Origin: Branchiostoma floridae
Taxonomy: Eukaryota; Chordata; Leptocardii; Amphioxiformes; Branchiostomatidae
Length of the DNA stretch: 64,000 bases
Direction: 5' to 3'
Assembly (NCBI RefSeq): GCF_000003815.2
Contig: NC_049980.1
Location: 25,123,619 to 25,187,618 of the forward strand
Shown: positions 34,359 to 46,300 of the stretch, piece after piece
Numbering within the stretch: position 1 is the first letter of the stretch
How the letters are laid out: each line of letters begins with the position of its first letter
Translations under genes and position numbers: made by a program
Notes under the pieces: model-generated
What the model was told of the DNA's origin: nothing
The model's database searches: none
The model's input: only the letters and a program-made list of their open reading frames with translations

Positions 34359-37300
34359 CTATGCCCAGGCCCAGAGGTCCTGAGCTTCGGGCAGGTGGGT
34401 CTTGAGTCGGATGGCGTCGGTGACGGGGAGGTCCCGGTAGAACGTCAGGCCTGTCAGCAGCTCCACGTCCTTCACGCGTGCCACGTTCATGGACAGGTAC
34501 TCCCGTGGGGTCTGCAGAGAAACAACATGTTCCCAACATATGCCTGGCGTCACAATGTCGTGAAGCATGATCATGTTTTTTTCGAGTGCTGCTATTGCAT
34601 AGTACAGATTTAGAATCCAGCAACCTAAGTGAATGGCTCTGTTAATTACCATCACAGATTAACTTTCATGTTATTGTGAATGATGTTGTTAAATGTATCG
34701 ACCACTGTAATTGAGAGGTGCGGAGTTCACTATTTGTAAAATATTCTCTTCTTTCCTAATGCTTAGGTCACATTTCTAAACTAGGGCATTAGGCGACGTG
34801 CCGACTCATGACATGCGAAAGACGTGATACAGGTTATCAATATACATATGCGAGCCACTGTTAGCTATGATTTTTGGGACAGTCGACTTTCTGAAAAGCT
34901 TGATACAGGGAAAATTCTTACCATACAGGTGGGTATGCTGTCTGCGTGCGGCAGGATGAAAGACACCACCTGCCACCTGGGACACCTGTCCGTAGATACT
35001 AGGCTGCCTCCGTCACACCTGGTGACAGTCACGAAGAAGTGCGTGGGAAGCGGGATCCTGATAGGCATGCCTGTTGTAGTATCTTCCACGAACCTGTACA
35101 AGATATTGAGTGTATCATTGCAGACAACTTTTTTCTGTTATCATATCCTATGTTATATCTTTAAGACCGCCTTAAAGATATAACATAGGATATGGCAACA
35201 GAAAAAGTTGTTTGAAATGACTGACCTCCTTCCTTGAACTAAAAACGACAGAGACCGAAGAGTACGTGGTTTCAAGGTTAAAAAGGGAAATGAAAATGAT
35301 GGTGTAAAGGGCGGTGTTCACAGACGATTGAATATAAAAGTGCAAATAAGCAACGTGTGAAGACAAAATCCATGGACCTCATGTACTGGGCAGTTACGTT
35401 GTCCCTCAGTCCGTCAAAGTTGTAATCAAATATGGGCCCGGTGACGACATGGACCCCTTGGTACATCTGTGCCCAACTGGCGACTAGGCTCATCGTGAAG
35501 TTCCAAATGCCTGCAAAATGCAGCAGTCAGTGATGTCATGATCATTTTTCATAAACGACGTCCAGTGGTACCTTTAAATCACATGTTTATCTACTCGACT
35601 CAAGCAGTTATAAGGGTTTAGAGATGATGGACGATGGAACAAGACGTCCAAAAGTGATGATTTATCTTTTATTATTTCTTAGGCCTACGTCACATTTCCA
35701 GACCTGGATCCATCCGGGCAGCTTTTGCAAACAAAAAGTATGATATAAAGGACACAAGACGTAAAGAGAATAGTCGTGGGCATTATTTGTGTATATTTTA
35801 ACATATAACGTTATGTGTCTATTTATCGTTTCCACAAACAGTCCGTCCCGGCCCCGGTTTGGATATGTGACGTTAGCCTTACTGAGATACCGACACATGG
35901 TAGGAAAATATTCTCAGACCTTCCTTGAAGCCCCGGTGCTGCGGTACGACGTTAGACATGACCAAGGCTTCCATCTGCCCCGTGAGGTCGGCACTCAGAC
36001 CTGGCGAGGGGAAACGAAAACGTCAAGGATATTAGTATCTATTAAGAGACAATTGATACAGGCATTGAGGAATTCGTGTCATCCGTGACCGTATATTGAC
36101 CTTATCGTATTGATCAATGCGACGTGATGTGCATGTAGATAAAAATCGAATCTAAACGATGATCCAGGGATTTCACATACGGTGGAACTCACTTGGTGGA
36201 TAGAGGAATCCCATGGACAGCGTCGTGTTCTCGTACTCGGAGCAGGAGGCCGCCTGCCCCGCCGGTAGTCTGACATCTGTCCGGAGGCAGTCAGCGATCT
36301 CAGACGAGAGACCCTGGGTGGTCTGTACGAAATCTTTGTGTCAGAAACTTACAATCAAACAAATTTCGTTCTTATATACCGGGGATCTGTTTACATGCTA
36401 TTCACCTATAAGGACTTAGTGAAGACACACACAGAATACAAAACAGATAGGTTGACAAAATGAAGGGATGTATTTGAGCAGATACAACATCACATGCAGT
36501 GCTCATTTGGTCGTGGTTCACAACAACATCATTAAGCCTATATTCTCTATTTGAAAAAGGATAAGTACTTGGTCCAGTGTGTACGCCGTCCACGTGGGCA
36601 TGGCGTAATGCTGGGAGAAACTGGTGACGTAGTTGGACGCTGTCAGGACACAGTAATCTGAGGTATACATGTTCTGGGGCGTCCCGGTTGGTAGGTGAAG
36701 TTGCTGATACTGCGAGACTGTAGAGAAACGACATTATACCTTGATAGTAATTAAAACTGTAGGGTGCTCAGCATAGAATAAAACAAGCGAAGTAGTCTGC
36801 TATTATACTGAAATGTCTGAATTGTCGAAGGGACGAAAACGACTTCAGTAATGTTTTAGCTGTACCTTCTGAATTGGTCAGGTTGAAGTTTTGGTCATAT
36901 GTTCTCCACTGGGCCACCTGAGGACACACATGACAGCATTAGGATTTGTGTACATAAGCACAGACTGATATTGTCTTGAAGTGTCTTGTTGTTGTAGTAG
37001 ATCATTGATCTATAGTTATCCATTTCATGCTTAATCAGGTGTTGTATGAAAATGGTGAAATGCTGAAGTGGCATGTGACCGTACTTACGTTGCACGAACA
37101 TCCGGGCATGGTTGCTGCGAGGATAGAGTTGTAGTCTGAGTCGGTGTCAGGAAAGGAACACGTCATCGTAGAGTCCAACCCGTCTTCCTGGGGCGGGATC
37201 GGCCTGGGCTGCCGCAGGAGATGGTTCAGACTGCCCCTGGTGCCGTTGTTCGGGGCAGGAGTTACGCCCAGTAAGTCTGGATGGATGGGTGTGGGCAAGA

Positions 37301-40300
37301 CAGACATACATGCATTTTACAGGCAACGTTGCTTGAGTAACTGCTTTTTGGCATATCTTAATACCTGGATGTCATCGGACTTTGTGATTGTTACATTGCA
37401 GCATCGCAGTGCTCCTGGTTCCCATTCGTTAGTACATGGGCCACCCCGGTTAAATTCGGGGAAGGGTATCTCGGTTGGGGCTGCACTTGGCCCTTTTAAA
37501 GAGACGTAATTTAATGGGGGTCCCGTTTCTGAGAAGGCTCCTCGAGCAAAAGGGGAGGGCTAGCAACCCCTCGTTGTAAAACTATACACTGCTACTGAAG
37601 CAGCAAGGAAACTCATCACCATATATGCCACAACGTACTTTGAGATTGTTACATTACATCAAAATTAAATTCTTATGTTCTAGCAACAGCCTATCAAATG
37701 GACATTTTTGTCAGATATCAATCAAAAATATCATGAAATCGCTGCTGCTGAAGTACTGAAGGAGCATCTTTACCGGAAAACATATTGTACAGTTCGATGT
37801 TGCCGAAAGGCTCAACCTCGACACCTTGATGGAAGGCGGGTCCATAAGCAATGAACAAGGCCTGGAAAGAAAGATGACAAGTCGTTTAACTAGACCATGC
37901 GTCGTATAGTACATAGAAAAGATGAGGAACAATTGTATGAATGCATCGATCAATGGATATTTGTAAGCTCAAACCGTTGACATCGAACAACACAGTACAT
38001 ACCGACATGTTCCTGAACTCGTTGTCGTACCCATGTTCGCCGCCATCACAGTTACTAAAACTGCGGAGCCTGAAAAAATGTAACGTTATGCTTATTTATA
38101 ATGTATAGGGTTAGAACATGTTCAAATACGTGCACTATTCATTACTACCATGCGTCTTCTCCTTCTTATTGAGCGTAGTGTGTAATATATACTAGTTTTC
38201 ATGAGTAACTCTCAGTCTAAAAGGGGATTCAAATACAGTCAACCTGCCACTTTTCGTGGTCCCGTATATTATGTTTCCAATCGTTCCAAGCATCAAGAAC
38301 CTTGGGTGTAATGGCCACCTGTATACTATAACGTTATGTTCTTCAAGTCTCTTGGGCCAGGTCATTATAGACTACCAATTCCAGATAACGGACACGGTTT
38401 GAAAGAACAATCCCTCCGACCTGGCGAACAGCCACTCGTCCTCCACCGTGCACACCACATCCTCGATCCTGCGGTTGTTGGCGTAGTGTAACCTCTTGGG
38501 CAGACCGGCTTGCTTAGTGTAGGGCATAAAGTGGTCATCGACGCACTGTGGATAGACAAGAAACGTCAAAGGACTTCCAATAAAAAATACAACGGTTTAA
38601 CAAAGGAGCTTTGATAAAAGCTCATTGGTTTATCTTTTTCTATGGCAAATGGGAATTTTTGGGTCAGTGTTCGCCAACAAACTCTCCGATATAGTGACAC
38701 TGGGCGAAGTTTGCAATGTAAAATCTTTCAAGGTTATTCTTAATACAAAAAATGTCGGGACAAAACGTTTATCTTTCACTAAATATGGCATGGGAGACTG
38801 ACCGTCAAATTCTTGACCACGCCATCGGGATCCCCTGAAAGGCAAAGAGAAGTTCCATATGTCTATTTTAGTATTTTTATCTTCTTGATTTATTCGGAAC
38901 GTAGCCTTAGTTACAACACACGATTCATGTAGCAGAACACAAGCGCGTTAAAACTCCAAAAATATGTTACATTTCTTCTTTTCGTTTGGAAGAGATGAAG
39001 CTTCAGAGGAAGCCTTGGGTCTGACTTTTGGCGGCGGTACTCACAGACGTAAGATTCCGGTGCCCTGAAGGACCTGGTCAGGCGCATGAGCGTGCCATCA
39101 CGTGGCACATAGATCGGACTGATGTCCATCAACTGTAACACGACATTTGAAAATCTGATCATGATGAAAGTTCAGTCGAAAATGTTCAAATCGCGTTTTC
39201 CAAGTAAAGGCATTGGTGGATGGTACAATGTTTAAAACATTAATTTGGTGACTTAACGAAAATTAACTCACGTCTTCTAGATAGACAACTCTGTCGCAGC
39301 TCGTTGGAGTCATACCTGAAAAAATAAACAGAAACGTGACAATGGTCGATACCATAGGCGTTTATCATAATGAATATGTGACGATTGTGATAACAAAAAG
39401 CACAGTGCACATCAATAGATACAAATTGTAGGCACAGTTTCACGCTCAATTGTAGAGACTCTGGATTTGTGTGATACATTACGCAGTTGCAGCTTCTAAT
39501 AGTTTTCCCTTGTTTTCATTTTACGTGTACAAAACGTTAACTGCCATAGTCTCATGCCTATAGCTACTTGGATAGCTTCTTGAATTCCGTCTGACATGAT
39601 TACGTAGAGTTGATGACTGCTTACCGTGATCTGCCACCACCACCACGTTCACACAGTCCGACAGGTTCCTGGCATGGAGACCGTCCATCAACCGACCGAT
39701 CATCTTATCTACACGCATCAGTTCCTTGTTCACCTGAGGATGTTCAGTTTCCCGTAACAAAGTAGAATGTAAGTCGAAAAGTCAATTTTAAACGTTAGAT
39801 GTTCAAGACTTTGGTGCCACACACTGACAATATGGTATTGTATCGGGCATGTGCATATGGTATCATAACTCAAGCTTGTGGTAGTCTCCATTGCAAACTT
39901 TATGGCCAACGATTTTTTTTAATTTGTCATATCCATCTTACTTTGGTTTTCCTATTGCTGCATCTTCTGCCATGACTCCCGGTTTCAATGATGTCAGCCG
40001 ACAGGCAGCAGTGAGAAAAACATACATAATCAGCTAAACCGGCAACATCATAATGTCAGCAGTAGTAGAGACTGCTGTAGCGGACAACTCTCAGGTTTCT
40101 ACTTACGGCGTCGCTGTCAGGTCCTTCTATATGACCCGCCAGGTCAGGCTGGTCAAAGTACGTAATGAGTAGACTCGGCCTGCAGATAAAAAAACCTTGC
40201 GTTATAAAATTTATCTACAAAAGCGTACAACGATAATAAAGAAAAAATACCCCCAAAACAATCAAACGAACAAACTTTGGATCAATTCTAAAATCCAAAA

Positions 40301-43300
40301 CATACACACCAATCAGAACCGACCGAACCCACGTACATACCGTTCACTTTGAGGCAGTTCTAGCCACTGCAGGGCTTGGTCTATCCTATCTTCATACGGT
40401 ACGCTCCTGCAATGACGATAACTTGATTAAACAGGGACCAGGTAGTCGCTTTGCTGCATAGAGCAACGTGTCGATATTCCATTATCGATATTCCATGGCA
40501 ATTATTCACCTTGTTGTATCAATACAGTCAGTAGGTACCTGTCCGTGTAATGTGAGGCTGTGCTTGAGGCACCTCCTCGAACTCGGGTCTTCCAGTTACC
40601 AAATAATCTAATCGGAATCTAGAGCTCAGCTGTGACGCCGATACCAATTGAGCTACTGGGTATCCTCATTGTGAACAGCAAGATGATAATCACGAAAATC
40701 ACATTAACATTCGTTAACGATATCGATGAAACGAAACTTAAGGTAAAATATTATCATACTTACCCATCGTATTGGTAATAGTAAGATGGCAGCATGCCCT
40801 GGATGTCCACATCAGACCCGGGCCAGAAGTATGTAGCCGCCTTCAGCCCCTGCTGCTCCACTGTATTCCACAACTAAACACCATGAAGCAGAGACATCAA
40901 AACAATGTGAGGTCAAGCCTCTGTTGCAGAAGTCTCATCGATTATTTTTCCTCCACTGTATATTATACACAAATATCTGATCATATACCTGGTTCTGATT
41001 ATGCACAATTTTCTGATTGTATCTAGTTCTAGATTGTATCTAGATCTAGTTCTCGGCAAGCAAACCAACATTAAGGGGAATAATGCATTAGCTATCAGAA
41101 AAATGTTCTTAGTTAGCAACGTTTGCAACGGAGGCTAACGATGAACATATTGTTGGACGACGGAAGAACGAGAAGTTGAGGATTTCAACATCTTTCAACT
41201 TTTGCAATATCAACTTCAATACTTAGATGCTTGTGATTTCAGTTACACCATAGAAACGTTCGTTCGTTCGCTGCAATAGCATTGCCAATGTATTAGGGAC
41301 TTGTGACAGAAGATAGACAAGAAAAAAAAAATACAGGTAGAACAAAAACAGTCAAGAAGTCAGAAGAAAGCCTAAACCTACCGGCTCCCCTCCCCACCAC
41401 CGAGCATTCCTGGCCTCCGAACTGGAGATTCTGAAGGTGGCCCTAAACACTTCGTCGTACATGAGGTTGTCGATGATACCGTGCGACTCCGGATATAGGC
41501 CCTGGAGAGAGATCGTTATGTTTGGTAACTTAAAGGACCTTAAAGTTTTGCAGAACTAGAAGACATCGACAACCAAACATGAAGACATCGACAACCAAAC
41601 TAGAAGGCATCGACAACCAAACTAAAAAGAAATACTTAGTAAATCATAATAGACCTTACGGAAGTTGCTGTACTTTTGTTGTGTCATATGTACGAAAGAC
41701 TATGTAGGCAACACATTCTAAAATTAGACACAGATTTTTTTATGTCAACTGGCTTTCTTTCTGTTTTGTTATGCCTAACAAAAACAAATCGCCCCTTTTG
41801 CACAGATGCCTCTAATGTACGTGTAACACTGATTTTAACGTCAACAGTTGAACTTACCGTGACAATAGTGTAGTGGTTGGTGAAGGTTTTGGTTGGGTAC
41901 TGTGCCCTCATGTACGGTGCGTGGGTCCCATACCTTCCTGGAGAAACAGCACATGTAAGTTTACACTATGTAGTGGTAGATATTTCAATGTCACTGTAGG
42001 AGCTCAACCGGTAGCAGTATCGCAGATAGAGCTCCTGGCTCCCTTTGGTTAGTACCTAGGCGACCCCGCTTCAATCATGGGAAGGATATCTCGGTTGGAG
42101 CTGCACCCACCATTTTAAACAGACATAATTCAATGGGGGCCTGTTTTTGAGAAGGCGCCTCGAGCGCGTTAAAGGGTAAGGGCTAGCAACCCATATATAC
42201 ACTGCCACTGAAACAACAAGGTAACTTGTTGCCCTATATGCCACAGGACAATGCGCGTGTCTGAACGAACGAAGTAGAGCACTCATCATTAGAATCTTAA
42301 GTTTTTTCTTCTTCTTAAAACTACAGATAGCTCAGTGGATGAGGAAGGGCGTTAACATACTCATTTTGCCGAGGTAGGGTGTGATGTTCCTCAGGAGGTA
42401 GTCTGCCCGGAAACCGTCCATGGAGATCAGAATCAAGGGAGGCTGGGAGAATCTGAATGATGAAAAAAAGCATCTCTTCTTGTACATCAACGCAAAATAT
42501 GTTGATTCAATTATGCTGATATGGTCAACCAAAGAATTGCAACACAGATACACATGGTCACAGTCGACAATAAGTCATGGTGATATGGACATTACCTTAT
42601 CATAAAAACATCTAAATGTCTCTGTCTGTTTGTCTTGAAACCAAAATAACGACTCCAGTAAATCAACACCTACACATACCCGGGAGGACATGAGGGCTCT
42701 GGTCCTGGTACCACACTATCATCCAGCCAGCTGTCACTGATAGCAAACAGGAAACATTGGTAAGAATGCGCACGCCACACGGGGGTTGCACAAGACGAAA
42801 TGATGATGACGTCATTCTTGAAGTCATTGATAGATTAACAAAACCAATTTCCTCAGATACTAGATACAGTATGCTTACCAGCTAGTATTGAGTCTGGGTC
42901 CACAAAATAGCCTTCGCTCCCTAAGATGTTGTGCATCCCGCCACCAAGATGAGCTTTAAAGGTGTGAGCCAATTGCCCGGCTGAAACTGCTACATCCACT
43001 GCTTGATAGACCACTAGTTCCACAAGAACGCCGCCTGCCGGTGCCGATCGAAAAGATAATACCTTGCAGCCTTCGTACACGGCGGTAACATCGCTCCCTT
43101 GGAAAAGGATGTCAACCTGCAGCAGACCACCGTAATGTCTTAGTTTGTTTCAACCAGAGACACATTATCTTTAGATTGATTATAGACTCGATTAGTTATT
43201 AGGAAAGGCTGTCTGCAAACTTTGCCTTTAACTCGTTTTTAAGTTTAAGCAGTGCAATATGTTGTATTCCCAAATATTCTGTGTGTGTATGAAAACAAAA

Positions 43301-46300
43301 GTTTAAGTAACTGATGTATGTCAATACTCCTCATAGCCCTGTTGATCCTGACAGAGAAGGGGAATGATGTGTATGATAAGATACATGTGCCTAACTCTTG
43401 AAATAAGACAGGTGGAAAAAGGTAGTACAATGGATTAATGATGCCAGATACGACCAGTTCAAGATTGACTCTTCGCTGAGCTAAGCTGGTTCGAGATTTC
43501 CTCCTAAGTTAATGTCTCCTCGAAGCACCTACCGATTCTTCTATGGCTACCGCATGTTTCTGGAAGTCAGCTGAGGTTCCGTCTCCGAGACTGTCGGTGT
43601 ACTCGGCGGGAAGACCGGCCATGGCTGTTAGAGTTATCTCCAACTTCGTGGTCGTGACGTCACCTGAGTATCGGTAAATATTTTGACGTTAGGAGTGGCT
43701 TTCTTTTCCAGTTATTTACATCAAGGCATGTGAAACGTGTGACATCCTTATGCCCCTTATGCCATCAACGACGAGCATTTCTTGACAGCTTGCAGGTCTA
43801 CATGATACTTTCTGAACAATACTAGTGAGGAACTCTTGAGAGTATTGAAGTCACAGTACCTTCGCCCTGAATGACCAGGGACTCGGGAAGAATGACGTAA
43901 CCGCCGGTCCCCAGCAGATTGTTCTCGGCGCCTCCGAGGCCAGCTCGGAAAGCATCGGTAATCTCCGTAGTGAACTTGGGTGACCGAAGACGCAGAACAA
44001 ATTTCGCGGCGATTCCCAAGTCATCATCCGTAAAACCGGTGACTTCGGAGTCGCTGTAGATATTTTTGAGATCCCCTGCCGAAAAAAGAGCGTCAATCTG
44101 AAAAAGAAAGTAACACACAAAATTTCTTATGTAGTTTTTTTTTTTTAATGAGAGTACTTAGGGCAAGGTTCAAACCTGACAGCGCCAAATTGCGCAAGGC
44201 ATTCGCGTCGCAAACTGGAGCAAACAGGCGAGTGACGCCGATTTCATATCCTAAAGACACAATTACAGCACCACCCACCTCTCTTTCCATGTAAGTGGCC
44301 AGCTCCACGGATAGTGCTGAAGTGCCATCAGTAAGATCGTCGGAGAAAATGGCAGGTTCTCCGCGGACAAAGCTCAGGACGACCTCGCCATTGTACCGCC
44401 TTTCTGCGCCAGGCAATGCTGTTCCGGGAGGAGGCATTGTCGGGCCATGCGTTGACCCACCATTTGTGTTATCTGAAGCACATCGTAGGTAATGTTAGTA
44501 GCTTGGTCGCTCATCAAAGATTTTACCTTCGCCAAGGTTATTTTTTTTGTAGTGTTTATGCGTTGGTGGGTACATGGATGAACAGCATAACTCAAGAAGG
44601 CCTGGTTGAATTCTCTTGATATTTGGTATGTAAAGACATTGAAATGATTAGATTCTAGGGGCCCTAGCGGCTTGTTACGGTATTGCAACGGAAGTTCTGG
44701 TGTTAAGGATATGTCATGGTCGTCATTTTGGCTGCAGATGGCTCTTGGGATAGAGTAAGTGGTGTCACTGAGGTGGTGTAAGTGGTGTTGGGTGATACCA
44801 ATTCTGTTGGGCTGGTCTGCTAACCTTGGAGGACAGGTTAACAAACCAGCCCGTACCCCATACGGTGTCCTCATTGTCAGAAGCATATACACACAGGGTG
44901 TAGGAGCAGTAGTGACAGGCCAAACATGAACGGTGACGAGTCAATAGACGTCGAGCAAATCTTGGGAGGAAAAATCGTGACATTTCCATAGCTTCCCTTC
45001 TTTCTGTTTGCAGGTGACGCTACCGGCCTTGATCATAAATGTGCCTATTCCCTCATCTTCGTACCTTCATGATTGCCCTTATTCAAGTTATTGACTCTGC
45101 CCGTAAACTTCCAGTTGATATTGTGATCGCCCTCTATGTACAGTGCTTTAGAAGAAGTTTTATGTGAAGGGTGTACGTTAGGATTATGTGAGGGGTGTAC
45201 GTTAGCAAGGTCGTGTATATAACATACAAAGATAATATCTTGTATCTAGTTTATACAGTTGTGTCCGGCTAGAAATCGTATCATATGGCAACGCACGATG
45301 ACGCATGACGTCATGGGAACGTGCTGAGTGACAGGGCGTGATTGACCTGTACGTCCGCGTGCGATAAGCGTGATCGGTCTACTTTGCACAGGTGCTGTGG
45401 CACCGTGCCTGTGGTTATCACGTGTGCTGAGTACCGGTGCCCACCTAGACAGACATGAGTTGAACACGGGATAACCTCAACAGTTCAAACACCGTTTCCA
45501 AACGAGAGGAGAGTCATGCAAGCGTCGGATGTTATCAGTGTCTGTGAAATCGAAGTAAAAGTGGGTTCACATGTGCGTATATGTTTAAGTCCGTATGAGG
45601 CGCGCATGGGAGTATTTGCCTCCACCAGGCCCCACAGGTCGTTGGAAAAATAATAGAAATTGGACAAACGTAAACAGGTAACATGTTAGACGAGTTAGCT
45701 GGGTCGCTAACCATACTTCTCGGTTAGCTAACTCATCTGGCATGTTATGCATCTATATTTGTCCAATTTGTACTATTTTTCCCGCGACCTGTGGAGCCTG
45801 GTAGAGACTAAGAGCTTCATACGCACCTCAAACGGATTTTAATATATACGCATGTGTGACCCCACCTTAACCCTATCTGCAATATCTGCCACACTGACAA
45901 GAACTCTAGTGGAGGCGCATGGCGAAGGCGCATGGCTATTGCGGATTGGCCCTCTACAAGCTAGTACCACTCTCCACCTGAGCGGACGTCTTTCGGCAAA
46001 ACGCAACTTAACTCAGTAATATGTTGTAACCTTACAATAAAACTGCATTACACGGCCGGCAGAGTAACTCAATGCAGTGATGAATAAAAAATTTTTTTTT
46101 AAAATCTAGTCCTTACACTATTATCTGCACCCTTTCCTATTTCAATCAAGGGGATACTATTAAAGGCGGCACTGCAAAGTCGCTTCAAATCGTGTTGGAT
46201 AATGTCATTCGCGATACGATTCTGTATTGGTCGAAGTTCAGTTGGGATTGATTAGGGACTGCTGCGCCCATCCCCCTGTAAGGCACGTAATTGCCTGTTG

